Assembly: GCA_020632695.1 (NCBI GenBank)
Contig: JACKFB010000011.1
Location: 124,001 to 188,000, forward strand
Reading direction: 5' to 3'
DNA: 64,000 nucleotides
Source of the DNA: Deltaproteobacteria bacterium
Lineage (GTDB): Bacteria > Myxococcota_A > UBA9042 > PHBI01 > JACKFB01
Every line of letters starts with the position of its first letter. Position 1 is the stretch's first letter. Under the pieces are notes generated by a model. That model did not search any database and was not told where the DNA came from. It was given only the letters and a program-made list of their open reading frames with translations. The translations under genes and the position numbers were made by a program. Of this stretch, positions 10,070 through 19,768 are shown piece after piece.

Positions 10070-13000
10070 TCACGCGGTCAGGCCTTGGACGCAGACCTCC
10101 ACCCGGCTGCGGCCGCCCCCGAGCTTCCTCACGCGCACCTCGGCGCCCAGGTGCTCCGCCAGGCCTTCGACGTGCGAGATGATGCCCACCTTGCGGCCGG
10201 TGGCGTGCAGCGCGTCCAGGGCGTCGATGGCGATGTCCAGCGTCTCGCGGTCCAGCGTGCCGAAGCCTTCGTCGATGAAGAGCGACTCGACCGAGGTGTC
10301 GGCCGCCGAGAGCGAGGCCAGCCCCAAGGCGAGCGCCAGCGACACCAGGAAGGTCTCACCGCCCGACAGGCTCTTCACCGTGCGCACCTCGTCGCCCATC
10401 TCGCGGTCGACGACCTGCAGATCCATGTCCGACCGCGGCACGCGCTCGATGCGGTAGCGGCTGGTCAGGTCGTCGAGCTGGCGGTTGGCGTGGAGCAGCA
10501 GCGCGTCCAGCGTCAGGCCCTGGGCGAAGCGCCGGAAGAGGTCGCCCTTGGCCGAGCCGATGAGCTGGTTCAGGGTCGCCCACACCCGGGCCTCGTCGCG
10601 CGCGGTCTGCGCCCGGGCGTCCAGCTCGGCGCTCAGCGCGCGGCGCTCGTCGTCCTGGGCGAGCTGGAGCTGATGGCGCTGCAGCGCCTCCATGTGCGCC
10701 TCGAGCTGCACCCGCGCCGCCTCGCAGCGCGCCTGCGCCTCCTCCTCGGGTACCTCGGGGCGAGCGCCCTGCTCGTGCCTTCGCCGCTGGTCCTGCCGCT
10801 CCTCCAGCACCGCCTGCGCTCGCGTCCACGCCTCCCGCAGCTCCGTCAGCGCGGCGCGCTCCTCCAGCACCCACCGCGCCGGGTGCTCCAGCCGCCGCTC
10901 CAGCTCGGCGCGCTCGATGCCCGCCTCGCGCAGCGCGTCCTCCAGCCTCTCCCCCGCCGTCCGCGCCTCCTCGGCCCGCGTCTCCGCCTCCGCCGCCCCC
11001 GCCTTCGCCGTGCTCGCCGCCCCCGCCGCCCCCGCGCTCGCGCGCGCGCTGACCGCCGCGGCCTCCTGCGCCGCCTCCTCCTCCGCCGCCAGCGCCGCCT
11101 TCAGCTCCCGCTCGACCTCGGCGGTCCCCCGCCCCCCCAGCCGCTCCGTCCGCGCCTCCCTCAGCGCCGCCAGCCGCTCCCCCGCCTCGCCCAGCTCCAC
11201 CTCCAGCTCGCCCAGCCGCCCCTCGGCCGCCGACACCCCCGCCGCCGCGGTCGCCTGCGCCGGCCCCAGCTCGGCCAGCGCCGCCTCGGCCGCTCGCAGC
11301 CCATCCGCCCGCACCCGAGCCTCGGCGACCTCCCCGCGCACCGCCTCCCGCAACGCCCCGGCGTCCTCGCTCAGCCGCGCCCCCGCGCTCGGCCACCCGG
11401 CCAGCGCCCGCTCGAGGCTGCGCGCCAGCTCGCCCGCCAGCCCCTGCAGCCGCGTCCCCTCCGCCGCCGCCTCCAGCGCCGCCCGCCGCGCCTTCTGCGC
11501 GCCCTCACCCGCCTCGAGCGCCGCCTTCATCGCGCCGTCGCGCGCCTGCCGCGCCGCGTCCAGCGCCGCCCGCGCCGCCCGCGCCGCCTTGTCGGCCTGG
11601 TCCGCCGCGCGCTCGTCCGCCGCCAGCCGCGCCCCCACCTGCTGCAGCGCCGCGCCCAGCGCCTCGGTCGCCGCCTCGGCCTGCCCCACCGGCGCCCGCC
11701 CCACGGCCTCCACCGCCTCGGCCAGCTCCTCCGCGCCCACGTCGCCGCCAGCCTCACGCCACCTGGCGCCCGCCGCCGCCAGCGCCGCCGCCAGCTCCTC
11801 CCACCGCGCCTCGAGCCCGGCCAGCCGCGCCTCTGCCTCGCCGCCCCGCTGCGCCTCCGCCTCCGCTCGCGCCTGCGCCGCCGCCTGCTCCTTCGCCGTC
11901 CCGGCCTGCGCCTGCGCCGCCTCCTTCAACCGCCGGTCCAGCTCGTCGCACCGCTCTTCGTAGTCCTTCACCAGCCCGCTCAGCGGCGACCCATCGGCCC
12001 ACGGGTGCTCGGTCGCGCCGCACAGCGGACACGCCTCGCCCTCACGCAGCGTCCGCCGGGCCTCCTCGTACGTCTGCGCGCCGCGCGCCTTCTCCAGCGC
12101 CCTCGCGGCCTCCGCGCGCTCGCCCTCCAGCCGCGTCGCCTCCTCCGCCTGCGTGCCCAGCCGCTTCGCCGCGGCCTCCGCCACCGCCCGCTCCGCCCGA
12201 GCCCGCGCCTCCGCGCCGGCCCGCTCGCTCTCCGCCCGCGCCGCCGCCTCCGCCGCCGAGTGGCACCTCCCCGCCGCCTCCTCCAGCGCCCGCAGCCGCT
12301 TCGCCCGCTCCCTCACCGCCTCCTGCGGCGCCGCCGCCACCGCCGCCTCCGCCTGCCGGCACGCGGCCTCCGCCTCCTCGGCTGCCGTCTTCAGCGCCTC
12401 GAGCCGCGCAGCCCCGGCGTCCCGACGCGCCTCGGCCTCCACCGCCTCGCGCTCCAGCCGCCCGGCCCGCGCCGCCTGCGCCGCCGCCTCGGCCCGTCGC
12501 CCCTCGAAGGCCTCGAAGTCCGCCTCGATCTCCGCCCACCGCCCGGGCCCCAGCTCCGCCGCCGCACGGTGGCCCTCCAGCCACTCCCGGGCCCCGTTCC
12601 GCTGCGCCTCGGCGGCCCCGCGCCGCGTCTCCATCGCCTCCAGCTCGCGCCTCGCCTCGACCAGCCGCGCCTCGGCCGCGCCCCGCTCCCCCTCGAGCCC
12701 CGCCAGCGCCTCCCGGTGATGCTCGATCCGCTCGTCCAGCGCCCGCGCCGCCTGCAGCTCGGGCCCCGCCGCCTCGAGCGCCTCCTTCGCCCTCGAGAGC
12801 TCCCCCCGCGCCGCCTCCGCCGCCGCAGCCGCCCCCTCGGCCCGAGCCGCCGCCTCGACCGCCAGCGCCGCCGCCCGCTCCCGCGCCTCCGCCGCCGCCC
12901 GGTCGCGGTGCTGCGCCGCCTGCAGCGCCGCCTCCAGCAGCCCGCGCATCGGCTCGGCCGCCTCCACCTCCGCCAGCGCCGCCCGCCGCGGCTCCGCCTC

Positions 13001-13882
13001 GCCCCACGCCGCCTCGGCCGCGGCCAGCGCCTCGAGCGCCTCGGCCTCGCCCTTCCGCCGCCGCCCCAGCTCGGCGTACCAGCCCAGCGTCGCCTCCGCC
13101 CGCTCCACGGCCGCCCTGGCCTCCGCCCCGGCTGCCCGCGCCGCGTCCCGCGCGGCCTCTGCCTCAGCGCGCGCCTCCTCGCTGAGCAGCCCCACCCGCG
13201 CCCGCTCCGCCTCGATGGCCGCGATGCCCCTGTCGCACTCGGCGTGCCGCCGGTACGCCGCCGCCGACAGCCGCGCGTAGATCTCGGTGCCGGTCATCCG
13301 CTCCAAGAGCTCGGCCCGCTCGTCGCGCCCGGCCTCCAGGAAGGCCGCGAAGTCGCCCTGCGCCAGCAGCACCGCCCGCCGGAACTGGTCGAAGCTCAGC
13401 CCCACCCGCTCCTGGATGGCCCGCAGGGTCTCCGTCTTGGTGCCTCCGAGCTGCGTCCCCGCCGCCACGTCCTGGAGCGACATCGCCTGCGGCTGCAGCG
13501 CCCCGTTCGCCCGCTTGCGCGCCCGCCACACCTCCCACCGCGCCCGGTAGCGCCGCCCGTCGCCGCTGATGAACTCGACCTCGGCGTAGCCCTCGCCGGC
13601 GCCGCGGCTCAACAGGCTGCGCACGTCGTTGGCCCGGATCCGCAGGCTCTCGTCGTCGTCGGCGCGCCCGATCTCGGCGATGTGCTGCCCGCCCTCGCCG
13701 AGGCGCGGCGTCTTGTCGAAGAGCGCCAGGCAGATGGTGTCCAGGATGGTGCTCTTGCCGGCGCCGGTGGGCCCGGTGATGGCGAAGAGGCTCGCCTCGC
13801 CCAGCGGCCCGCTCTCCAGGTCCACCTCGAAGTCGCCGACCAGGCTCGCCAGGTTGCGGCCGCGGATGATGGCGATCCTCAC
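10070..13882 (-). CDS. sbcC: DNA repair exonuclease, SMC-like ATPase subunit
   Basis: 1270 residues, starting at GTG 13882 and overlapping the sbcD stop by four bases (GTGA). SbcC forms the SbcCD complex, which cleaves DNA hairpins and protein-blocked ends. Walker A GPTGAGKST is at residues 37-45. A very long Ala/Glu/Arg-rich coiled coil follows, interrupted at residues 618-621 by CPLC, the zinc-hook motif that joins two molecules. The second half returns through coiled coil to the ABC signature LSGGETFLVSLALALGLASL and the Walker B region LFIDEGFGTLD near the C-terminus. It is somewhat longer than the Escherichia protein because of extended coiled coils. Confidence 0.95.
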   Translation of the reverse strand: MRIAIIRGRNLASLVGDFEVDLESGPLGEASLFAITGPTGAGKSTILDTICLALFDKTPRLGEGGQHIAEIGRADDDESLRIRANDVRSLLSRGAGEGYAEVEFISGDGRRYRARWEVWRARKRANGALQPQAMSLQDVAAGTQLGGTKTETLRAIQERVGLSFDQFRRAVLLAQGDFAAFLEAGRDERAELLERMTGTEIYARLSAAAYRRHAECDRGIAAIEAERARVGLLSEEARAEAEAARDAARAAGAEARAAVERAEATLGWYAELGRRRKGEAEALEALAAAEAAWGEAEPRRAALAEVEAAEPMRGLLEAALQAAQHRDRAAAEARERAAALAVEAAARAEGAAAAAEAARGELSRAKEALEAAGPELQAARALDERIEHHREALAGLEGERGAAEARLVEARRELEAMETRRGAAEAQRNGAREWLEGHRAAAELGPGRWAEIEADFEAFEGRRAEAAAQAARAGRLEREAVEAEARRDAGAARLEALKTAAEEAEAACRQAEAAVAAAPQEAVRERAKRLRALEEAAGRCHSAAEAAARAESERAGAEARARAERAVAEAAAKRLGTQAEEATRLEGERAEAARALEKARGAQTYEEARRTLREGEACPLCGATEHPWADGSPLSGLVKDYEERCDELDRRLKEAAQAQAGTAKEQAAAQARAEAEAQRGGEAEARLAGLEARWEELAAALAAAGARWREAGGDVGAEELAEAVEAVGRAPVGQAEAATEALGAALQQVGARLAADERAADQADKAARAARAALDAARQARDGAMKAALEAGEGAQKARRAALEAAAEGTRLQGLAGELARSLERALAGWPSAGARLSEDAGALREAVRGEVAEARVRADGLRAAEAALAELGPAQATAAAGVSAAEGRLGELEVELGEAGERLAALREARTERLGGRGTAEVERELKAALAAEEEAAQEAAAVSARASAGAAGAASTAKAGAAEAETRAEEARTAGERLEDALREAGIERAELERRLEHPARWVLEERAALTELREAWTRAQAVLEERQDQRRRHEQGARPEVPEEEAQARCEAARVQLEAHMEALQRHQLQLAQDDERRALSAELDARAQTARDEARVWATLNQLIGSAKGDLFRRFAQGLTLDALLLHANRQLDDLTSRYRIERVPRSDMDLQVVDREMGDEVRTVKSLSGGETFLVSLALALGLASLSAADTSVESLFIDEGFGTLDRETLDIAIDALDALHATGRKVGIISHVEGLAEHLGAEVRVRKLGGGRSRVEVCVQGLTA

Positions 13883-15129
13883 GACGCCTCCTGCTCGCGC
13901 GCGACCTCGTCGACCAGCTCGTGGAAGGCCGCCAGCAGCTCATCGGGCGGCGGGCCTTCGTGGTCGCGCGCGTAGCGCTGGCGCAGCACCTGCTCCGGCG
14001 TCAGCGTCCCCAGCGCCGGGGCCTCGACCGCGTCGCCCAGCGCCATGCCGTGGCCCGTGTAGCTGACGCTGATGCGCGCCAGACGCGCCCAGCGTCCGTC
14101 GAGCGCCTGCTGCAGCTCGTGGCGCAGGGCCGGCTCCGGCTCGCTCAGCGCCACGGCGACCTCCAGAAAGGGCGGCGGCGTCTCGGAGTCCGCGCCCGCC
14201 GGGCCCGTGGCGGGCAGGGCGCGCAGGGCGTCCAGCACATCGGCCAGCGGAGCGAAGTCCCGGTCGGGGACGCGCAGGATCTCCACCGCTCGCGGCACCC
14301 GGTGCGCGGTCGCCGACACGAAGGTGGCGCCGTCCAGCTCCACCAGCACCACCTGGTGCGGGTAGCGCCGCTCGGCCAGCGACAGCGGGATGGGCGAGCC
14401 GGAGTAGCGCACGTGCTCGCGGCCCACCGCCTGGGCCAGGTGCAGGTGGCCGAGCGCCACGTAGGCCACGTCGTCGGGGAAGATGTCGGCGGGCAGGGCG
14501 TGCTGGTTGCCGCCCAGGATCTTGCGCTCCGACAGCTCGCTCACCTGGCCGCCGGTCATGTAGCAGTGCCCCATGCCGACCAGCGCCTGCCCCGGCTCCA
14601 GCCGCTCGCGCGCCAGCCCCAGCGCGCGTTCGTAGACGGCGCGGACGCCGCCGATGAGCGGGTCGTCGGCCTCCACCGCCGGAAGATCCGCCGGGCGCAG
14701 GAACGGCACCGCCACCGCCAGCCCCTCCACCGCGCCGGCCGGCCCGTGCAGCGGCGCCAGCAGCGCGTCGGCCAGGGCCGCGTCGTCGGCGGTGTGCGGC
14801 AGCCCGCCCACCAGCCGCACGTCCAGCGCGCGCAAGAGCGGGTTCGGCGCGTCCAGCCGCGCCGCCGAGTCGTGATTCCCACCGATGACGACCAGATCCA
14901 ACGCCGGAAAGCGCCGCCGCGCCTCGGCCAGGAAGCGGTACCACTGCTCCTGCGCGGACGCCGGCGGGTTGGCCGAGTCGAAGACGTCGCCGGCGATGAG
15001 CAGCGCGTCGACCGCCTCGCTCTCGATGAGCGCCAGCAGCCAGTCGAGGAAGCGCGCGTGCTCCAGCTCGCGGCTGGCGTCATGCAGCCGATGACCGAGG
15101 TGCCAGTCCGAAGTATGGATGAAGCGCAA
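13879..15129 (-). CDS. sbcD: DNA repair exonuclease, nuclease subunit
   Basis: 416 residues. I chose the TTG at 15129 because it places MRFIHTSDWHLG at the N-terminus, as in the family, and is preceded by a GGGAG ribosome-binding site. Upstream in-frame codons would add an unrelated tail. The Mre11-like metallophosphoesterase motifs are all present: DWH (8-10), GDVFD (47-51), GNHD (84-87), and later GHCYM and GHLHL. The C-terminal domain after about residue 300 is the capping region. It is translated together with sbcC. The promoter should lie in the 15130-15190 stretch, just before structured repeat H3. Confidence 0.94.
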   Translation of the reverse strand: MRFIHTSDWHLGHRLHDASRELEHARFLDWLLALIESEAVDALLIAGDVFDSANPPASAQEQWYRFLAEARRRFPALDLVVIGGNHDSAARLDAPNPLLRALDVRLVGGLPHTADDAALADALLAPLHGPAGAVEGLAVAVPFLRPADLPAVEADDPLIGGVRAVYERALGLARERLEPGQALVGMGHCYMTGGQVSELSERKILGGNQHALPADIFPDDVAYVALGHLHLAQAVGREHVRYSGSPIPLSLAERRYPHQVVLVELDGATFVSATAHRVPRAVEILRVPDRDFAPLADVLDALRALPATGPAGADSETPPPFLEVAVALSEPEPALRHELQQALDGRWARLARISVSYTGHGMALGDAVEAPALGTLTPEQVLRQRYARDHEGPPPDELLAAFHELVDEVAREQEAS

Positions 15130-15190
15130 CGCCGCTCCCGGGTGCAGGCAAGGCGAGCATCCTCGCCCATCCGTCCAGCGCTTCAAAGGA

Positions 15191-15418
15191 TCGATCGAGG
15201 CGGCGCCAGGGGCGGCTGCGGACGCCGTGGGCGTCGTCGTTCGCTGGGGTCAGGCCTGCGACGGGGGCATCGATCGAGGCGGCGCCAGGGGCGGCTGCGG
15301 ACGCCGTGGGCGTCGTCGTTCGCTCGGGTCAGGCCTGCGACGGGCTGAAGCCCGACTCGGCCTGCCCTCGCTCACTCCTAGCCCACGGCGCCCTCGCTCG
15401 CCCCTGGCGCCGCCTCGG
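15191..15418 (+). repeat. Structured repeat family H, copy H3 with duplicated 5' half
   Basis: The full copy (15275-15417) has a perfect 19-base outer stem (15275-15293 with 15399-15417), a perfect 10-base middle stem (15302-15311 with 15381-15390), and the core CAGGCC/GGCCTG with the TGCGA/ACTC internal loop (15330-15364). The left half, from the outer arm through the core's first strand, is duplicated just upstream (15191-15264). It lies between the divergent sbcD and hydrolase genes. Confidence 0.82.
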
Positions 15419-15589
15419 ACGGGGGGTTGGTTCTCTCGGGGGGGGGCTCGGCGGGGGTCGGTTTCGGTGGCGGCGGGCTCCAGGCTCGGTCTCGGTTTCG
15501 CTGGGGTCAGGCCTGCGACGGGGGCATCGATCGAGGCGGGGTTGGTTCGGCTCGGGGGCTCTCGGCGGGGGTCGGTTTCGGTGGCGGGG

Positions 15590-15830
15590 CCGGGCTCGGT
15601 CTCGGTTTCGGCCTCGGTCTTGGTTTCGGCCTCGGTCTCGGTCTCGGTGTCGATCTCGGTGTCGATCTCGGTGTCGATCTCGGTGTCGGTCTCGGTCTCG
15701 GGCTCGGGCTCGGTCTCGGGCTCGGTCTCGGCCGCGGTCTCGGTGTCGGTCTCGGCCTCGGTCTCGGTGCCGGCCTCGGCCTCGGTCTCGGTTTCGGCCT
15801 CGGCCCCGGCGTCGGTCTCGGCCCCGCCCC
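15590..15830. repeat. Degenerate hexamer array (CGGTCT type)
   Basis: About 240 bp of CGGTCT/CGGTTT/CGGCCT/CGATCT-type hexamers downstream of H3, in the same orientation as the array at 660-1178. A TCGGTG-TCGATC variant is repeated three times in the middle (about 15645-15685). No coding gene is supported here. The stretch 15418-15590 between H3 and the array is a G-rich transition. The array ends about 100 bases before the lipoprotein hydrolase start. Confidence 0.8.
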
Positions 15831-15928
15831 CGCCTCCGCCTCCACGCGCCTCCGCTCGCCGGCTCCTTGCGTATCGTGTAGCTTGGTGCTCGCGGGATCG
15901 ACTCGGAACCGTCGGCTTCGGAGGCTCC

Positions 15929-18082
15929 ATGCGTCACGCCGCGACCGTCGTTGTGCTCACGCTCGCCGTGACCCTGGGCCTCGTCGCCTGCCAGGACGGG
16001 GCGCCTCGTGTCGAGCTGCGCTTCGACCGCTCGACCGCCAACGTGACCGGTCACCCGATGCCGGACGATCGCTATCGCGACGAGCGCGGGCTGCTGGCCG
16101 ACTTCAGCGTGGACCAGCTCACCACCCACCGGATGCTCAACCGCCTGCTGGTCAACGCCGAGGTCGGCTGGTGGGGCGCCGGCTTCCTTCGCATCCCGTT
16201 CTCGCCTTCGCCCGACGACCCCGACGGCTGGATCGACGAGAGCACGCTCCAGGCCGCCCTCGGCCTCTGGCGGCTGGACGAGGCCAGCCCGAGCGAGGTC
16301 GCGCTGACCGAGCAGCGGGTGTGGACGGAGACCAACACGGTGACCGCTCGCCCGCGGCGCCCGCTGGATCCCGGGACCTACGGCGTCGTCGTGCGCCGGG
16401 AGCCGCTGCGCACCCGCGGCGGCGCGCAGGTCGAGCCCTCCGAGGACTACCGCCGCGTGCAGCTCGAGGGCGACCCCGCCACCGACGCCAGCTTCGCGCG
16501 CCTGGTCGCCGCCGACTCCCAGGTCCAGGGCCGCGAGGACACCCTGGCCTGGTTCGAGTTCACCGTGGCCTCGCAGACCGGTCAGATGCAGCTCCTGCAG
16601 GCCTACGTCGAGGGCCTGACCCCGGTGGACCGCGCGGGAGACGACCTGAGCATCCAGCTCACCCCCTTCCTGCCCGCCGCCGACCGGCAGATCGCCGCCG
16701 CCGGCCAGACCATCGCCCCCGACGCCGCCACGGTGGCCGCGGTGCTCAACCCGCAGGTGACCGAGGCGGTGGGCGGGTGCGCCCCGGCGTGCATCAACCC
16801 CTGCCTGACCGAGCGCCCCACCGACTGCCCCGAGGCCTGCACCCCCGCCTCCTGCATCCCCACCGCCGGCATCGCGCGCATGGCCGCGGGCGAGCTCTCC
16901 ACCCCGGTCTTCCTGTCCGACCCCGAGCCCGACCCGGCCGCGCTGCTCTTCAACGGCACCATCCGCGGCCGCGACCTCCAGCTCCCCTTCACGCCGGACA
17001 ACCCGGCCAGCCTCTCGGCCTCCACGCCCTTCCGGACCATCCCCTACCTGGCCTTCTACCCCGCGGTGCACGCCGACCCGCCGCCGGTCATCGTCGGCAT
17101 CCACGGCTTCTCGCTGTCCAAGGAGACGATGTCGGCCATCGCCAGCGCCGCGTGCAGCGCGGGCTTCGTGCTCGTGGCCATCGACCTCTACCAGCACGGC
17201 GCCCGCCAGGCCGACATCGCCGTTCCCGAGGGGGACTTCAGCGACAAGGTGGACCCGGTGCTCGCCGCCGCCGGCGTCCGCTTCCCCGATCCCTTCCTCA
17301 ACCCGACCCTGCTGGGGCGCTCCCGCGACAAGCTGCGGCAGAGCGTGGTCGACGAGCTGGCGCTGATCCGCGTGCTCGCTGCCGCCGACGGCGCCGCCGC
17401 GCCGGTGGATCTCGACGGCGACGGCACCCTGGACGCGTTCGGCGACATCATGCTGGTGGGGCAGAGCCTCGGCGGCATGCTGGGCACCATCATCGCGTCG
17501 GTCTCGCCGCACCTCGCGCGGGCCGTGCTGAACGTCCCCGGAGGCGGCCTGCCGGCCATCCTGCGCGACAGCCGCGTGCTCTCCCACGACGTGGACCTCC
17601 TGATGTACGCCACCGCCGGCGCCGAGGGCATCGGCCTGCTCGCCGGCTCGCCCTACGAGCTGCTGCCGATGAGCGACGAGCACGAGCTCTTCGAGCTGGT
17701 CGCCGGCGTGGTGCTCGCCTCGGCCGACCCGCTCACCTTCGCGCCGGCGGTGCTGTCGGGCGAGCTGGGCGGGTCCCGCCCGCGCATCCTGGTCCAGTTC
17801 GCCGCCGACGACGCCGTGGTGCCGAACAACGCCAACGCCCGCCTCGCCGAGGCCCTGGCCGCCGGCGCCGACGCCCCCGCCGCGCTGCCGCTCTGGCTCG
17901 ACGGCGCGATGAACCAGGAATACTTCGACCTGGAGCTCCCCTCCCTCGACCTCTCCGAAGGCCCCACCCCCATGGGCATCGCCGAGTTCCCAGGCGCCCA
18001 CACCTTCCTGTTGGACGGCTTCATCCCCGAGGTCACCGCGGCGGCGCAGCTGCAGGCGATGCAGTTCCTGCTGGCGCCGTAG
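15929..18082 (+). CDS. Lipoprotein alpha/beta hydrolase
   Basis: 717 residues, starting at ATG 15929 after a GGAGG ribosome-binding site. The lipobox LVAC near residues 18-21 marks an envelope lipoprotein. The N-terminal half resembles the region that precedes the catalytic domain in secreted lipase-like proteins (RFDRSTANVTGHPMPDDRYRD). A cysteine cluster follows near residues 285-315. The hydrolase core is clear: a strand and HGF turn (VIVGIHGFSLS), nucleophile elbow GQSLGG with Ser513, acid in FAADDAVV (D627 or D628), and His691 in PGAHTF. Substrates could be lipids or esters; the sequence does not say which. A small hairpin follows the stop codon. Confidence 0.85.
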   Translation: MRHAATVVVLTLAVTLGLVACQDGAPRVELRFDRSTANVTGHPMPDDRYRDERGLLADFSVDQLTTHRMLNRLLVNAEVGWWGAGFLRIPFSPSPDDPDGWIDESTLQAALGLWRLDEASPSEVALTEQRVWTETNTVTARPRRPLDPGTYGVVVRREPLRTRGGAQVEPSEDYRRVQLEGDPATDASFARLVAADSQVQGREDTLAWFEFTVASQTGQMQLLQAYVEGLTPVDRAGDDLSIQLTPFLPAADRQIAAAGQTIAPDAATVAAVLNPQVTEAVGGCAPACINPCLTERPTDCPEACTPASCIPTAGIARMAAGELSTPVFLSDPEPDPAALLFNGTIRGRDLQLPFTPDNPASLSASTPFRTIPYLAFYPAVHADPPPVIVGIHGFSLSKETMSAIASAACSAGFVLVAIDLYQHGARQADIAVPEGDFSDKVDPVLAAAGVRFPDPFLNPTLLGRSRDKLRQSVVDELALIRVLAAADGAAAPVDLDGDGTLDAFGDIMLVGQSLGGMLGTIIASVSPHLARAVLNVPGGGLPAILRDSRVLSHDVDLLMYATAGAEGIGLLAGSPYELLPMSDEHELFELVAGVVLASADPLTFAPAVLSGELGGSRPRILVQFAADDAVVPNNANARLAEALAAGADAPAALPLWLDGAMNQEYFDLELPSLDLSEGPTPMGIAEFPGAHTFLLDGFIPEVTAAAQLQAMQFLLAP

Positions 18083-18083
18083 C

Positions 18084-18108
18084 GTCGCTGGCCGGGGCGG
18101 CCGGCGAC
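18084..18108. terminator. Short hairpin after the hydrolase gene
   Basis: A 10-base stem (18084-18093 with 18099-18108, one G-T wobble) with a five-base loop GGGGC, one base after the TAG stop. Its left arm matches the left outer arm of family H copies H1 and H2, so it looks like a minimal derivative of that element. There is no T tract. Confidence 0.5.
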
Positions 18109-18118
18109 CAGAGGCTGG

Positions 18119-18598
18119 GTGGTCGGGGTCGAGGCCGGGGCCGGGGTCGGGGCCGAGGCGGGGGCCGGGACCGAGGCCGGGGCCGGGGCCGAGGCCGAGG
18201 CCGGGGCCGAGGTCGGGGCCGGGGCCGGGGCCGGGGCCGAGGCCGAGACCGAGACCGGCACCGAGACCGAGGCCGGCACCGAGACCGGGGCCGAGACCGA
18301 GGCCGAGACCGGCACCGAGACCGGCACCGAGACCGAGGCCGAGGCCGGGGCCGAGACCGAGACCGAGGCCGGGGCCGAGACCGAGATCGAGACCGAGACC
18401 GGGGCCGAGACCGAGACCGAGACCGAGACCGGGGCCGGGGCCGAGACCGAGGCCGAGACCGGCACCGAGACCGGCACCGGCACCGAGACCGAGACCGAGA
18501 CCGGGGCCGGCACCGAGACCGAGGCCGGCGCCGGGGCCGACACCGACGCCGAGACCGACGCCGACGCCGAGTCGGGGGCCGAGTCGGGGGCCGACGCT
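18119..18598. repeat. Degenerate hexamer array (GACCGA/GGCCGA type)
   Basis: About 480 bp of six-base periodicity, mostly GAGACC, GAGGCC and GGGGCC, i.e. the opposite orientation to the arrays at 0.7, 15.6 and 31.4 kb. All frames are open (one reads Glu-Thr-Gly-Ala repeats), but no start or domain supports a gene. A full H hairpin is absent here; only the short hairpin at 18084 precedes it. The array ends about 100 bases before a lipoprotein gene. Confidence 0.8.
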
Positions 18599-18704
18599 GG
18601 ACTCCGACGAAATCGCTAAATCCGAGTCCTCGTGTGGCCGATGGAGGGGGCGTCTCGTGGCCGGTGATCGGGCTGCGGGCTGTCAGTGTCCAGGAGAGCG
18701 CGCC

Positions 18705-19712
18705 ATGTCCGTCCATCACACCCGTACCTCGAAGCTCTCGGCGATGCTGGCGGCGGCGCTCGGACTGGCCGGGCTGCAGGCTTGCGAGGGTGGCGCCGTG
18801 CAGGCAGCGACGGACCGGAGCACGGCTGCGCTTGCGCTCGAGGGACAGGGCTGCGTGGACGTGGCGCTGGGCGATGACCAGACCTGCCGCGACGACCTGG
18901 CCTGGCGCCAGGTGGCCGAGGCGACCTGCGCCGAGGATGGGCTCGAGCTGGCCGACCTGGGCTTCGCGCACCCTTGCGGCGAGGACCGCTTCCAGGCCGC
19001 CGAGTTCTCGTGTTGTGCGCCGGCGGCGCCGGTGGCTCCGGTCGAGCGCGAGCGGCCCCGGCCGCGCCGCTACGCCCCGGCCGCTGAGAGCGCGCGCTCG
19101 CCTCGCACGGCGGTCCAGGCGGCCGTGGCCACCTGCGAGCCGCAGCTGCTGGGCGGTGAGACCGACTGCCGCTACCCCGAGGAGTGGGAGGACCTGGCCG
19201 ACGCGTTCTGCCGCAGCTCCGAGCGGCTGCTGGGCTCCAGCGAGGCCGTCGAGGCCTGCGGCGACGGGCGCTACCGCTTCCTCGAGTTCTCGTGCTGCCC
19301 GGCGGCGCGGCCCGACCCCGACCCGGCGCCCGAGTGCTTCGGCGGCGAGCTCGGCGGCGAGACCCTGTGCAAGGACGCGGCCACCTGGCTGGCCAGCGCC
19401 GAGGTCGCCTGCGGCAAGTGGGGCGCGGTGGTGGACTGGTCCGAGCTCGGCCACCCGTGCGGCCCCGGTCTCTTCAGCAGCGTCGAGTTCAGCTGCTGCG
19501 AGGACAAGGCGCTGGCCCCGGGCGAGTGCTACGACGACACCGTGGGCAGCCCCGAGGCCTGCGAATCCGAGGCCGCCTGGCGGCTCTACGCCGAGACGGT
19601 CTGCCACGACCGCGGCAGCGAGGTCATGATCCTGCACACCCAGGACCACTGCGGCCAGGACGGCTGGCGCTCGGTGTCCTTCGAGTGCTGCGCCCAGGCC
19701 CACGGCGGCTGA
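18705..19712 (+). CDS. Lipoprotein with four six-cysteine repeats
   Basis: 335 residues, starting at ATG 18705 behind an AGGAG ribosome-binding site. A lipoprotein-type signal (AALGLAGLQAC) puts it in the envelope. The mature protein is four repeats, residues 50-104, 144-198, 211-265 and 275-329. Each follows exactly C-x10-C-x13-C-x15-C-x11-CC, with a conserved Trp six residues after the second Cys and a Phe two residues before the CC pair in most copies. Twenty-four cysteines in identical spacing imply three disulfides per domain. A 40-residue Arg/Pro-rich linker separates repeats 1 and 2. I do not recognise the domain. A cell-surface binding role is a guess. Confidence 0.85.
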   Translation: MSVHHTRTSKLSAMLAAALGLAGLQACEGGAVQAATDRSTAALALEGQGCVDVALGDDQTCRDDLAWRQVAEATCAEDGLELADLGFAHPCGEDRFQAAEFSCCAPAAPVAPVERERPRPRRYAPAAESARSPRTAVQAAVATCEPQLLGGETDCRYPEEWEDLADAFCRSSERLLGSSEAVEACGDGRYRFLEFSCCPAARPDPDPAPECFGGELGGETLCKDAATWLASAEVACGKWGAVVDWSELGHPCGPGLFSSVEFSCCEDKALAPGECYDDTVGSPEACESEAAWRLYAETVCHDRGSEVMILHTQDHCGQDGWRSVSFECCAQAHGG

Positions 19713-19768
19713 GGCCGCGCGGCCCGCCAGCCGTGGTGGAGCCGCGGGGCGTGTGCTAGACCAGGGAC

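Noticed and set aside
10055..13975. Very long plus-strand open frame opposite sbcC
   Set aside because: Arg/Leu/Pro-rich shadow; sbcC with its Walker A, zinc hook and signature motifs is on the minus strand.
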